Positions 26,019 through 34,750 of a stretch of 64,000 nt of DNA are shown here, piece after piece. The position numbers were made by a program, and so were the translations under genes. The notes beneath the pieces were generated by a model that had not been told where the DNA came from, ran no database searches, and worked only from the letters and a program-made list of their open reading frames with translations. This DNA comes from Prauserella aidingensis (GTDB taxonomy: Bacteria; Actinomycetota; Actinomycetes; Mycobacteriales; Pseudonocardiaceae): positions 1 through 64,000 of the forward strand of contig NZ_JAMTCN010000027.1 of assembly GCF_024171865.1 (NCBI RefSeq). Reading direction: 5' to 3'. The stretch's first letter is position 1. Each line of letters opens with the position of its first letter.

Positions 26019-27800
26019 ATGTCCAGTGATCCTTTCGGCCGCCGCACCTTCCTGCGCGGCACCGCCCTCGCCGCCGCCGCGCCCGCCGTCCTGGCGATCT
26101 CGCCCACCGGCGTGGCGTCCGCGGAGCGGTTCACCCCGTTCGTCGATGCCTACCGGACCAACAACACCGACAACCTCACCCCCGAGTCCAACGCCGCGGT
26201 CCGTGCCCTGTCGGGCATGAGCGAGCTCTGGCGAACGGGCACGGAGTGGGACAACGGCACGGCCCTCGCGCCGAAGGTGCTGCGCGAGAACATCCGCTAC
26301 ACCGAGCGGACCACCCGCCGGCGCACCGTGGACGAGGCCAAGCAGTCGTTCATCGACGACCGCCGCCACAAGAGCTACTCGATGATCCGGGGCCTGGGCC
26401 CGTTGGCCGAGGCATACCGCGAGGGGGCGCAGGCCGTCACCTCGATCGTCGACGCCCCGGACGGCACCCCGCCCGGGAAGATCTCCGACACGCTGCCCGA
26501 CGACGCCCCGGTCGGTTCGGCCCTGGGCGCGGGCTCGGAAAGCTCGGAGCTCGGACCGGTGGCGCTGCTGGTCAATACGGTCCGCGGGCCGCACTCGTCG
26601 AGCAACCCGTCCAAGTACTCGTTCAACTATCCGCGCCCGTGGCGGCTCAACGACCGCAACGAGGTGGTCGACACCGGGCGGGTCGACGAGTTCGGTTTCC
26701 CCGTCTACGACTCGAAGGTCGTGGTCGCCCCGCAGCTGCTGCGTCAGCGCGGCGACGACCCGTCCGGCGACGGCGGTTTCCCCAGCGGCCACACGAACGC
26801 GGGCTGGCTGGCGGCGTTCGCCTACGCCTACGCGCTGCCCGAGCGGTACCAGGAGCTCATGGTGGCCGCGGCTGACCTGGGGCACACCCGCATCGTCGCG
26901 GGCATGCACTCGCCGATCAGCGTGGTGGGCGGGCGTGTCCTGGCGACCGCGTTGGCGGCGGCGATCCTCGCCGACCCGGTGAACGCCGAGATCAAGGCTG
27001 CCGCGCGGGAGCGGGCTGTGGACTACTTCACGACCGTCACCGGCAACGACGACCTCTACGAAGCGGCGCACACCGGTGACGATCCGTACGGCGACCGCGA
27101 GGAGAACCGGCGGCGGACCATGCCGCGGATGACCTACCTCTCCCCGGTCGACCGCCACGACGACAGTTCCATGCGTGCCCCCGAGGGCAGCGAGTCGCTG
27201 CTGGAAACCCGGTTCCCTTATCTGTCCGGCCGGGACCGGCGCGCGGTACTGGAGTCCACCGCACTTCCGGCGGGCTACCCACTGCTCGACGGGCCCGAGC
27301 AGTGGGGACGGCTCGATCTGTTCACCGCGGCGGACGGTTTCGGCGAACTCGTCCGTCCGATGCGGGTCGTCATGGACTCGGCACAGCGCGGGTTCCACGC
27401 ACGCGACACGTGGCGCAACGACATCGGTGGTCGGGGCGGCCTGACCAAGGCGGGCAGCGGCACGCTGGTGCTGCGCGGTGCCAACTCGTATCGCGGCGGC
27501 ACGCGCGTCGAGGGCGGCACGTTGGTGGCGGCGTCGCGATCGGCGCTGGGCAGCGGTGACCTCTACGTGGCGCCGGGTGTGTCCCTCGGCGCGACGCTGG
27601 GCACGACCGTCGAGGTCGACGGGGCGGCCCGGATCGGCCGCGGCGCCGCGCTCGACGTCACCGCCCCCGAGCAGCGCCTCGGCGGCCACCACACAGTGCT
27701 ACGAGCGCGGCACGTGACCGGCGAGTTCGCCGAGGTCCGCGTCAACGGCCGCCGCGTCGAGGCCGAACACACCAAGCACGCCGTCACGATCCGGCTCTGA
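26019..27800 (+). CDS. Tat-exported PAP2-family acid phosphatase with autotransporter-type beta-strand repeat
   Basis: 593 residues. The N-terminus (FGRRTFLRGTALAAAAPAVLA) is a twin-arginine signal. Vanadium-haloperoxidase-type phosphatase motifs follow: K199 with six residues then RP, PSGH with His258, and Arg291 with nucleophile His297. The usual Asp four residues after the nucleophile is Ser301. Residues about 470-530 form an autotransporter-associated beta-strand repeat (KAGSGTLVLRGANSYRGGTR and EGGTLVAASRSALGSGD). The protein should act outside the cell on phosphomonoesters. Start is uncertain: GTGs at 26004 and 26010 are closer to AAGGG. Confidence 0.85.
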   Translation: MSSDPFGRRTFLRGTALAAAAPAVLAISPTGVASAERFTPFVDAYRTNNTDNLTPESNAAVRALSGMSELWRTGTEWDNGTALAPKVLRENIRYTERTTRRRTVDEAKQSFIDDRRHKSYSMIRGLGPLAEAYREGAQAVTSIVDAPDGTPPGKISDTLPDDAPVGSALGAGSESSELGPVALLVNTVRGPHSSSNPSKYSFNYPRPWRLNDRNEVVDTGRVDEFGFPVYDSKVVVAPQLLRQRGDDPSGDGGFPSGHTNAGWLAAFAYAYALPERYQELMVAAADLGHTRIVAGMHSPISVVGGRVLATALAAAILADPVNAEIKAAARERAVDYFTTVTGNDDLYEAAHTGDDPYGDREENRRRTMPRMTYLSPVDRHDDSSMRAPEGSESLLETRFPYLSGRDRRAVLESTALPAGYPLLDGPEQWGRLDLFTAADGFGELVRPMRVVMDSAQRGFHARDTWRNDIGGRGGLTKAGSGTLVLRGANSYRGGTRVEGGTLVAASRSALGSGDLYVAPGVSLGATLGTTVEVDGAARIGRGAALDVTAPEQRLGGHHTVLRARHVTGEFAEVRVNGRRVEAEHTKHAVTIRL

Positions 27801-27820
27801 CGGCCGCAGCTGCCGGGCAT

Positions 27821-27859
27821 CCGCCCGGGCCGGACCGACCACGGCCCTGGCCCGGGCGG
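27821..27859 (+). terminator. Terminator behind the PAP2 phosphatase gene
   Basis: CCGCCCGGGCC pairs perfectly with GGCCCGGGCGG around a 17-base loop, starting 20 bases after the stop codon. Confidence 0.75.
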
Positions 27860-28102
27860 GTTCCGTTTTCGGCCTGGTCGATCGATCGGTTGCCGCGCCC
27901 TGCCGCACTGTCAGCCGGCCGACACGGCGGTGGGGGTGGAAAACCGCTGATCGCGACCTCTGCGCCGGTCCACGCAACCGCACCGGATCACACGAGCTCA
28001 CACTGGGCTGGTCCAAGATCAACGCAGCGACGCTGGGGCAGGAGAAGCTCGCACCGTGGGGTCTGCGGGGCTCGGCCCCGCAAAACTATGGCGGAACGCA
28101 AA

Positions 28103-28133
28103 ATGGCGAGTGCTCTCCGCGAGCACTCGCCAT
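28103..28133 (-). terminator. Intrinsic terminator of tRNA-Ala
   Basis: A perfect 13-base stem (ATGGCGAGTGCTC with its complement) and five-base loop, followed on the leftward strand by TTTTGCG. It starts seven bases beyond the mature tRNA end. Confidence 0.85.
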
Positions 28134-28140
28134 CCATGCG

Positions 28141-28213
28141 TGGAGCTGAGGGGAATCGAACCCCTGACCTTCTCGATGCGAACGAGACGCGCTACCAACT
28201 GCGCTACAGCCCC
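28141..28213 (-). tRNA. tRNA-Ala, anticodon CGC
   Basis: 73 bases fold as a standard cloverleaf. The acceptor GGGGCTG pairs with CAGCTCC (one G-U), the anticodon stem TCTCG/CGAGA encloses TTCGCAT with anticodon CGC, and the T-loop is GGTTCGATTCC in a GGGG/CCCC-type stem. The discriminator base is A, and CCA is not encoded. It reads the GCG alanine codon, which is frequent in this genome. Confidence 0.95.
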
Positions 28214-28293
28214 GGGTTGTGAAGTTGTTGCCCTCTTGATGAGTGCTCGATGAGCATAGCAACCCGTGCCATGCCCATCGAGCGAGGGGGTCC

Positions 28294-29313
28294 CTATTCG
28301 CCTGCGGCCCGCCGGTAGGGCAGTTCGCCCGGGTCGCCGAGCTCGTGGAAGGCGGGGTCCTCGTCGTCGAGGTCGACGACGACGGCGTTCCGCGGGGGTC
28401 GCGGGGCACGGCGGCGTTCGACGTCGACGAGTTCGGGGCCTTGCCGGTCGCGGTCGCGGCGGGGTTCAGGACGGTCGTCGGGACGCCCGCGACGCGGTTC
28501 GGCGGTGTCGCGCGCGGCACGCACGTCGCGCACGTCACGGGCGTCACGAGGGTCCCTGTCGTCCTCGGCGTCCCATTCGGGTTCGGGGGCGCGCCGCCGG
28601 GAGGCGCCGGCGTAGCGGGCCATGCGGCGTTCGCGGATCTCCTCCTCGATGCGCACCTGGCGCCGCAGGTAGGCGAGGTACCCGACGAGGGCCACGTCGA
28701 CGGCGCCGTGCAGCCACCACACCATCGGCAGCACGGCAGCGGCGACGACCGCGCTGGCGACGGCCGCGATGAGCAGGAACAGCACGACCCGCTGGCGGTA
28801 CGCGTACTTGGCGCGCGCGTTCATCTCGGCGGCCTCGGGGTCGAATCCGCCGCGGCCGGGCCGGTACCGCCTCGGGGCTGGTTCCTCCTCGGGGAGGTCA
28901 CCGGCGTCGTCGACGTCGTAGTCGGAATCGGCGCCCCGGGAGTCGGTGGAGCCGGCGGCGGCTCGGCGTCCGAACCAGCGCTTGCGCGGCTCGGCGGGCT
29001 CGTCGTCGGGGTCGTCGTAGTCGTGGTCGACGTCGTAGTCGTCGGCGGCGTCGTCCTCGGTGTCGTGGCCGCTGTCGTGGTCGTCGTAGTCGACGGCCTC
29101 GTCGAACTCGTCGTCACGGTCGTCACGACCGCCGGCGTTCCGGGTCATGGCGAACTCCCTTCGCCCGTTGTTGCGCGTACCGCTCCGCACGATCCGGCCG
29201 GCCAGCGCCGCATCGCTGGTCTGTGTGACCTCCTGACGCTTCCGCGCCACCATGGGAACGAGAACGACAAGCCACGCAGCGGCGAGCCCGATAATGATCA
29301 ACGAGCTTGGCAT
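28294..29313 (-). CDS. glpR: GlpR/SepX-type membrane protein, receptor for gephyrin-like Glp
   Basis: 339 residues. A membrane helix at residues 4-22 (LIIIGLAAAWLVVLVPMVA) is followed by a long acidic disordered region rich in Asp-Asp, Asp-Tyr and Arg blocks. Two more helices lie at about 180-220 (VVLFLLIAAVASAVVAAAVLPM and the next), and then a charged tail. This matches GlpR of Corynebacterium and SepX of Streptomyces, which link a gephyrin-like protein to the Wag31/FtsZ growth machinery. It is in the expected order after galU, glp and rimJ (compare Rv0993-Rv0996). A 199-base gap before it may hold its own promoter. Confidence 0.8.
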   Translation of the reverse strand: MPSSLIIIGLAAAWLVVLVPMVARKRQEVTQTSDAALAGRIVRSGTRNNGRREFAMTRNAGGRDDRDDEFDEAVDYDDHDSGHDTEDDAADDYDVDHDYDDPDDEPAEPRKRWFGRRAAAGSTDSRGADSDYDVDDAGDLPEEEPAPRRYRPGRGGFDPEAAEMNARAKYAYRQRVVLFLLIAAVASAVVAAAVLPMVWWLHGAVDVALVGYLAYLRRQVRIEEEIRERRMARYAGASRRRAPEPEWDAEDDRDPRDARDVRDVRAARDTAEPRRGRPDDRPEPRRDRDRQGPELVDVERRRAPRPPRNAVVVDLDDEDPAFHELGDPGELPYRRAAGE

Positions 29314-29512
29314 CTCCCGTCACCTCCCCGACCTGTCGGTCGTCCGCGTTGCCGCGCAGCCCTCGGGCCGCCCCACTCCCCTTGTCCGCAGAGCGCTTTG
29401 TCTCCACGCTGACAAATCACCACGTTAGCCACACGAGTAACAGAAGACCCGGAGACGCGCCGGAGCCATCTTTGATTCCTGTCACTGGATCAGGTAGCGG
29501 AAGCGCGAGGAA

Positions 29513-30181
29513 TTAACTCGAATGGACGTGTGCCGCGCGACCTGCGGCTACGAGGCGTTCCACCAGGCCGTTGCCGGTTTCCTCCGCGGTGATGGCGTAG
29601 ACGATGTGGTCGCGCCATTCACCCGTCACGTTGAGATAGCGTTCGAACAGGCCCTCTTTCCGGAACCCCACCTTCGTGAGGACCCGAACGCTCGCGGCAT
29701 TCTCCGGACGCACGGTGGCCTCCAGCCGGTGCAGCCGTCCCGGCCCGAACGCGTGGTCCGTCATCATCGCGACCGCCGCGGTGGCGATGCCCCGGTCTGC
29801 GAGGTCCGACGTGACCCAGTAGCCGACCCAGGCCGAGCGCAGCGCCGCACGGACGATGTTGCCCACGGTGATCTGCCCCGCGAAGTCGCCGTCGACCTCG
29901 ATCGCCAGCGGCAGACACTGGCCGCGACGGGCCAGCGCCCGCAGCTGCGTGCACTGCGGAGGCCACGCCCAGCCGGAGTTGCGTTCCTCCCACGTGCCGG
30001 TGCCTGTGGGCTCCCAGCGTTCCAGGTAGTTGCGGTCGCGCAGCCGCAGCCTGCTCCAGGCACTCGCGTCGCGCCAGCGCACGGGCCGCAACCGCACCTC
30101 GGCGCCGTCGACGATCAGCGGCAACGGGCGGGCGGGCCAGCCGGGATGCTGCGATTCGCCGAGCGGCTCGCGCTCCGACAT
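29513..30181 (-). CDS. rimJ: GNAT N-acetyltransferase, RimJ-like
   Basis: 222 residues of the RimJ/RimL branch of GNAT acetyltransferases. VRLRPVRWRDASAWSRLR opens the fold; FAGQITVGNI, WVGYWVTSDLADRGIATAAVAMM (acetyl-CoA loop) and RLHRLEATVRPENAASVRVLTKVGF are the signature segments. RimJ acetylates protein N-termini such as that of ribosomal S5. The gene lies 19 bases after glp and is co-transcribed with it. Its conserved place between glp and glpR in actinobacteria may reflect only linkage. Confidence 0.88.
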   Translation of the reverse strand: MSEREPLGESQHPGWPARPLPLIVDGAEVRLRPVRWRDASAWSRLRLRDRNYLERWEPTGTGTWEERNSGWAWPPQCTQLRALARRGQCLPLAIEVDGDFAGQITVGNIVRAALRSAWVGYWVTSDLADRGIATAAVAMMTDHAFGPGRLHRLEATVRPENAASVRVLTKVGFRKEGLFERYLNVTGEWRDHIVYAITAEETGNGLVERLVAAGRAAHVHSS

Positions 30182-30200
30182 CGCCCGTTCCGCTCCCCGT

Positions 30201-31484
30201 TCAGGCCCGCTGGGCCAGGAAGGTCACCTTGACCTGCTCGCCCGCGGGCAGTTCGGTGAGTTCCTCGTCGACGTTGATCAGGCAGTTCGCCTCGGCGAGC
30301 GAGGCGAGCAGGTGCGCACCCGACGTGCCGAGCGGCTGCACCAGGTACTCGCCGTTGGTCTCGTCGCGCAGCAGCTGCCCCCGCAGGAACCCCTTCCGGC
30401 CCCCCGTCGAGACCACCGGCGACAGCAACCGCGCGTCGACGGCACGGCGGTGCGGGTTCTTCGTGCCGCGGGCCGCGCGGATCAGCGGGCGGATCATGAC
30501 CTCGAAGACCACGAGGGCGCTCATCGGATTCGCGGGCAGCAGGAACGTCGGCACCGAGTCGGGGCCGAGCCTGCCGAAGCCCTGCACCGAGCCGGGGTGC
30601 ATGGCGATGCGGCGCACGTCCAGGTCACCCAGGTCCGACAGGGCCGCGTACACCTCGTTGCCCGTCGTCCCGCCTGCGCCACCCGCGACGACGACCACCT
30701 CGGACATGAGCAGCCTGCCCTCGACCGTCTCGCGCAGGCGTTTCGGGTCGAGCGGGACGATCCCCACGCGGCTGACCTCGGCGCCCGCATCGCGCGCGGC
30801 GGCGGCCAACGCGTAGGAGTTGACGTCGTAGACCTGCCCCACCGACGGGGTGCGGTCGACGTCGACGAGCTCGTCACCCACCGAGATGATCGACACCCTG
30901 GGCCGCGGGTAGACCAGCACCTTCGACCGGCCGACGGCCGCGAGCAGCCCCACCTGCGCCGAACCGATCGTGTCGCCCGCGCGCACCGCGACGTCACCGA
31001 TCTGCACGTCCTCGCCCGTCCTGCGCACGTAGCCCGCCGACGGCACGGCCCGCTGCACGGTGACGTTCGCCTGGTGGCCGTCGGTGAAGGCCGTGGGCAC
31101 GACCGCGTCCGCCAGCGTCGGCAGCGGCGCACCCGTGGCGACCCGCACCGCCTGGCCCGGCTGCAGCCGCCGGGGCTGCCGCGACCCTGCCTGGATCTCG
31201 CCGACCACCGGCAGCTGCACCGGCTCCTCGCCCGCGGTGCGCACGTCGACACTGCGCACCGCATAGCCGTCCACCGCCGACTGGTCGAACCCGGGCAACG
31301 CCTGCTCGGCGACGACCTCCTCGGCACACGGCAGCCCCTGCGACTCGGAGATCGCCACCCGCACCGGGTTGGGACGCACCGCCGCCGAGAGGGCACGGTT
31401 CAGCTGCTCGGCGACCGGCCGGAAGTCCTCGGCGGGCAGATCCGGAACGGCGGTCACCGTGGTGGTCGGCTCGAGTTCGCTCAT
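30201..31484 (-). CDS. glp: Gephyrin-like molybdotransferase Glp (MoeA family)
   Basis: 427 residues with the four MoeA domains. SAVDGYAVRSVDV (about 60), GTGAPLPTLADAVV-type and GDTIGSAQVGLLAA segments make the N-terminal part. VSIISVGDELVD and VVVAGGAGGTTGN form the MPT-binding domain, and FLLPANPMSALVVFEVM matches the conserved PGNP-type loop. Family members insert molybdate into molybdopterin. In Corynebacterium this paralogue works in cell division with GlpR. Its place between galU and rimJ-glpR marks it as Glp (Rv0994 position). Its ATG overlaps the galU stop by one base. Confidence 0.87.
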   Translation of the reverse strand: MSELEPTTTVTAVPDLPAEDFRPVAEQLNRALSAAVRPNPVRVAISESQGLPCAEEVVAEQALPGFDQSAVDGYAVRSVDVRTAGEEPVQLPVVGEIQAGSRQPRRLQPGQAVRVATGAPLPTLADAVVPTAFTDGHQANVTVQRAVPSAGYVRRTGEDVQIGDVAVRAGDTIGSAQVGLLAAVGRSKVLVYPRPRVSIISVGDELVDVDRTPSVGQVYDVNSYALAAAARDAGAEVSRVGIVPLDPKRLRETVEGRLLMSEVVVVAGGAGGTTGNEVYAALSDLGDLDVRRIAMHPGSVQGFGRLGPDSVPTFLLPANPMSALVVFEVMIRPLIRAARGTKNPHRRAVDARLLSPVVSTGGRKGFLRGQLLRDETNGEYLVQPLGTSGAHLLASLAEANCLINVDEELTELPAGEQVKVTFLAQRA

Positions 31485-32386
31485 CAGTCGACGTTCTCGA
31501 TTCGCTGCTTCAGCCAGTCACGCAGGGCGGGGCCGTACTCCTCGTCGGCCAGTGCGAAGTCGACGGCCGCACGCAGGAACCCGCCCGGGTTGCCGAGGTC
31601 GTGCCTGCCGCCGCGGTGCACGACGACGTGCACCGGGTGTCCCTCGTCGATCAGCAGCGCCACGGCGTCGGTGAGCTGCAGCTCGCCGCCGCTGCCGGGG
31701 CCGATCCGGTCGAGGGCGTCGAAGATCGCGCGGTCGAGCAGGTACCGGCCCGCCGCGGCGTACGTCGACGGCGCGTCCTCCGGAGCCGGCTTCTCGACCA
31801 TGCCGTGCACCTGCTTGACGTCGCCGTCGTCGGTGTCACTGACGTCGAACACGCCGTACGGGGAGATCCGTTCCTTCGGGATGTCGAACGCGCACAGCAC
31901 GCTGCCGCCGAATCGGGAGCGCACCTCGGCCATCTTCGACAGCACGCCCGTCGGCAGCACCAGGTCGTCCGGCAGGAGCACGGCCACCGCGTCGTCCTCG
32001 TCGGTCAGCACCGGTCCTGCCTGCGCCACCGCGTGCCCGAGACCGAGGGCCTCCTCCTGGATCGCCACGTCGACGTCGATCAGTCCCGGAGCCCTGCGCA
32101 CCTTCTCGAGCAGCGCGTCCTTGCCCTTCTTCTCGAGGGCTTCCTCGAGGTCGGGGCGGGACTGGAAGTAGTCGACGACGGCCTGCTTGTCCGGAGACGT
32201 CACCACGACCATGCGCCGCGCCCCGGCTTCGGCCGCCTCGCCCGCGACCAGCTCGATACCCGGAGTGTCCACCACGGGCAGCAGTTCCTTCGGCACCGCC
32301 TTGGTGGCCGGCAGGAATCTGGTCCCGAGGCCCGCAGCCGGGACGATGGCCGTACGGAAGGTGTTCGTAGTAATGGGACCGGTCAT
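31484..32386 (-). CDS. galU: UTP-glucose-1-phosphate uridylyltransferase
   Basis: 300 residues. AIVPAAGLGTRFLPATKAVPKELLP carries the nucleotide-binding loop and catalytic lysine; EALGLGHAVAQA, VLLPDDLVL (metal-binding Asp) and MVEKP follow. GHPVHVVVHRGGRHDLGNPGGFL is the GalU end signature. It makes UDP-glucose for cell-wall glycans, trehalose and galactose metabolism. Start chosen at MTGPITTNTF because the upstream extension is not conserved in kind. It heads the galU-glp-rimJ-glpR unit and is divergent from the folate gene. Confidence 0.95.
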   Translation of the reverse strand: MTGPITTNTFRTAIVPAAGLGTRFLPATKAVPKELLPVVDTPGIELVAGEAAEAGARRMVVVTSPDKQAVVDYFQSRPDLEEALEKKGKDALLEKVRRAPGLIDVDVAIQEEALGLGHAVAQAGPVLTDEDDAVAVLLPDDLVLPTGVLSKMAEVRSRFGGSVLCAFDIPKERISPYGVFDVSDTDDGDVKQVHGMVEKPAPEDAPSTYAAAGRYLLDRAIFDALDRIGPGSGGELQLTDAVALLIDEGHPVHVVVHRGGRHDLGNPGGFLRAAVDFALADEEYGPALRDWLKQRIENVD

Positions 32387-32554
32387 GGGCGTGAAGCCTA
32401 GCCTGAACGTGCGATTCAAGCCGACAATGACAGGCTGACAGCGACAGTCGGCAACCGACGAAATGCGCACAAGACCACGTTCGCGTCGCATTTCGCCCAC
32501 GCTCGCCGGCCCGACGTACCCACCGACCCCGGGTCAGCCCTGGAAAGGAAGGCC

Positions 32555-33175
32555 GTGAACACGCCCCAGCCGGAGCACGTGACCGGAGACGCAGGCAAGC
32601 GGGAGTGGCGCCGCGCGATCAGCGGTGCCCGTTCCGCCGTGTCGGCCCAACAGCAGGTCGCCGAGGCCAACGCGCTCGCGGCGGCGATCCCCGGGCTGCT
32701 CGACGGGCTGCGGTCGCCGACCGTCTGCGGTTACGTGCCGTTCGGGTCCGAACCGGGGTCGATCGGCCTGCTCGATGTGGTCCGCAACACCGGTGCGCGG
32801 GTGCTGTTGCCGATCGTGCCCGACGAGCCCGGCCCGCTGGAGTGGGCGGAGTACACGGGCACGGCGAGCCTGGTGCCGGGGCGATACCGCGGCATCCTCG
32901 AACCGGGTGGTCCCCGACTCGGTGCGGCGGCGATCGGCGACGCGGCGGTGGTGCTCGTCCCCGCACTGGGCGTCGACCGGCAGGGCGCACGACTCGGCAG
33001 GGGCGCCGGCTTCTACGACCGGTCGCTGGTGTTCGCGGGTGCCGAAGCCCGACTGGTGGCCGTGGTGCGCGACGACGAGCTGGTCGACCGGCTGCCCGCC
33101 GAACCCCACGACGTGCGCATGAACGGCGTGCTCACACCCGGGAACGGCCTGGTCACCCTGCCGCTGGAGCAGTGA
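32555..33175 (+). CDS. 5-formyltetrahydrofolate cyclo-ligase
   Basis: 206 residues. KREWRRAISGARSAV near the N-terminus binds ATP phosphates; VCGYVPFGSEPGSI lines the folate site, and VVLVPALGVDRQGARLGRGAGFYDR is the family signature, holding the Mg-ATP loop. It converts 5-formyl-THF to 5,10-methenyl-THF with ATP. GGAAAGGAAGG precedes a GTG start. Divergent from galU, the same pairing as Rv0992c-Rv0993. Confidence 0.93.
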   Translation: MNTPQPEHVTGDAGKREWRRAISGARSAVSAQQQVAEANALAAAIPGLLDGLRSPTVCGYVPFGSEPGSIGLLDVVRNTGARVLLPIVPDEPGPLEWAEYTGTASLVPGRYRGILEPGGPRLGAAAIGDAAVVLVPALGVDRQGARLGRGAGFYDRSLVFAGAEARLVAVVRDDELVDRLPAEPHDVRMNGVLTPGNGLVTLPLEQ

Positions 33176-33313
33176 GCCCGGCCACTGGGCAGCCGAACCA
33201 CGAGCCCCGGTGATCGTGGTGTGACCTGGGCCTGATTGCCATGCCGGAATGCGGTGGAGCACAATCTCGTTAGCACTCTGAGGAGTCGAGTGCCAACGCC
33301 TGAAGGAGCACCT

Positions 33314-33703
33314 GTGCCGACCTATCAATACGCCTGCAAACAGTGTGACCATCAGTTCGAGGTGGTCCAGTCGTTCTCCGACGACAGCCTCACCGAATGC
33401 CCCGAGTGCCAGGGCATGCTGCGCAAGCTGTACGGGGCCGTCGGCGTGATCTTCAAGGGCAGCGGCTTCTACCGGAACGATTCGCGCTCCGGCAACGGCA
33501 GCTCGGGCGGCTCGCAGGCGCCCGCGGCGTCGTCGGGCGAATCGGGGTCGACGAGCTCGGACTCGAGCTCCGGCGGGGGTTCCGACTCGAGCTCGTCGTC
33601 CAGCTCGTCCGGTTCGTCCAGCGACTCCTCGTCGTCGACGTCCTCCACCGGTTCGTCGACGAGCTCGTCGTCGACCTCCGCGTCGACGTCCGCCGCCTCC
33701 TGA
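33314..33703 (+). CDS. ruc: Ruc/FmdB-type zinc-ribbon protein with Ser-rich disordered tail
   Basis: 129 residues in two parts. Residues 1-45 are an FmdB zinc ribbon (YACKQCDHQF, then ECPECQGMLRK) with four cysteines in two CxxC pairs; residues 55-129 are a disordered tail, mostly Ser with Gly, Thr and Asp. This is the make-up of Rv0991c (Ruc), a redox-regulated chaperone that releases zinc and forms disulfides on oxidation. The place next to the folate cyclo-ligase is the same. GAAGGAG lies seven bases before the GTG start. Function is by homology of build and position. Confidence 0.8.
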   Translation: MPTYQYACKQCDHQFEVVQSFSDDSLTECPECQGMLRKLYGAVGVIFKGSGFYRNDSRSGNGSSGGSQAPAASSGESGSTSSDSSSGGGSDSSSSSSSSGSSSDSSSSTSSTGSSTSSSSTSASTSAAS

Positions 33704-34060
33704 GCACGCGCGGGCCCGTCCCGCGAACCGGCTCCCCGCAGGGCTCGCACCTGCAGGCGGCGGCACCCCTCCGAGCCCCCGGGCATGCGCACTCCGCACC
33801 CGGGGGCTTGTTCGTGTCCTGACAACGCCCCGAGCAACGGGGTGTGCCTCCATGGGCACCCCGGGGCGTCGAGTGCGGCCTGCTTCAGCGCCCTCGGGAC
33901 GGTGAGACCGGGTCCCGATGACCGGAGCGGTGCAGTTGTCCACAACGACCCGGTTATCCACAGGCAGGCCGTCGGGGTCTTCCGCACCACCTGCGCACCT
34001 CCCTAGCGTCGATCGAACCGAGACCGGCGTCGTCCGGACCGATCCGACGAGGAGGCATCC
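33704..34060. other. Intergenic region with two hairpins
   Basis: It holds the terminator at 33774-33808 and a second, weaker hairpin with arms ACGCCCCG and CGGGGCGT at about 33823-33868. The promoter of the SAF gene must lie in the last 150 bases, where TTGTCCACAAC and TTATCCACAGG occur; both resemble DnaA-box-like sequences. I see no gene. Confidence 0.5.
33774..33808 (+). terminator. Terminator behind ruc
   Basis: AGCCCCCGGG pairs with CCCGGGGGCT across a 15-base loop and is followed by TGTTCGTGT. It lies 70 bases after the ruc stop codon. Confidence 0.75.
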
Positions 34061-34717
34061 GTGACCATTCCCTTCGCGCGCCAGGTCGCGCAGCTGACGA
34101 CCGCGGTGCGCGCGCGGCCCGTGCCCGTGCTGCGACGGGTCCTCGCCGTCGCGCTCCTGCTGGTCGCGGCGCTGATCGCCGCCCGTCCTGCCACCGCGGG
34201 CGACGACGACACCCGGCCGACCCTCGTGTTCGCCCGCGATCTCGCGCTCGGCAGCACGCTGCGACCGGGCGATGTCCGGGTCGCCGACGTCCCGGCACGA
34301 CTCCGGCCGTCCGGTGCGCTGCGAAAACCGGACGACATCACCGGACAACACCTGGTGGGCGTCGCTCGCGAGGGTGAACCTGTCACGGATGCACGCCTAC
34401 TGGATCGCGCTCCCACACCTGCGGGAACCGTGACCGTTCCGGTCAGACTGGATGATCCGGACGTCGCTCCGCTCCTGCGTTCCGGCTCACGGGTGGACAT
34501 CGTCGCCGCAGGCCCCGACACCGCCGCCACGCCCGCGAAACGTGTCCTGGCCAGCGAGGTTCCGGTCCTGTCGGTCCTCGCGCCGGACGCCTCGGGCGAT
34601 TCCGTACCGGGCTCGTCCGACGAAGGACCCCTCGTGCTCGTCGCCGCCCGGCCGGAACCCGCGGCCCGACTCGCCGCTTCCGCCGCCGACCGGCCCGTCA
34701 CGGTTACGCTCCGCTAG
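34061..34717 (+). CDS. SAF-domain protein (CpaB/RcpC-like)
   Basis: 218 residues. One membrane helix (about 25-45, LRRVLAVALLLVAALIAARPATA) anchors an outward SAF domain (about 53-115): TLVFARDLALGSTLRPGDVRVADVP, ITGQHLVGVAREGEPVTDARL. The second half has VTVPVRLDDPDVAPLLRSGSRVDIVAA as in CpaB/RcpC. Those proteins help assemble Flp/Tad pili, but no pilus genes are nearby. In this core position it is probably a cell-envelope protein of another kind. GAGGAGG precedes the GTG start. Confidence 0.8.
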   Translation: MTIPFARQVAQLTTAVRARPVPVLRRVLAVALLLVAALIAARPATAGDDDTRPTLVFARDLALGSTLRPGDVRVADVPARLRPSGALRKPDDITGQHLVGVAREGEPVTDARLLDRAPTPAGTVTVPVRLDDPDVAPLLRSGSRVDIVAAGPDTAATPAKRVLASEVPVLSVLAPDASGDSVPGSSDEGPLVLVAARPEPAARLAASAADRPVTVTLR

Positions 34718-34750
34718 CCAAGGGATGTCCAATGTGGAAGGGAGCGCGAC

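Larger units (their letters stand above)
27801..28140. other. Intergenic region with two terminators
   Basis: It holds the terminator of the phosphatase gene on its left and that of the leftward tRNA-Ala on its right. I see no gene in the 240 bases between. Confidence 0.6.
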
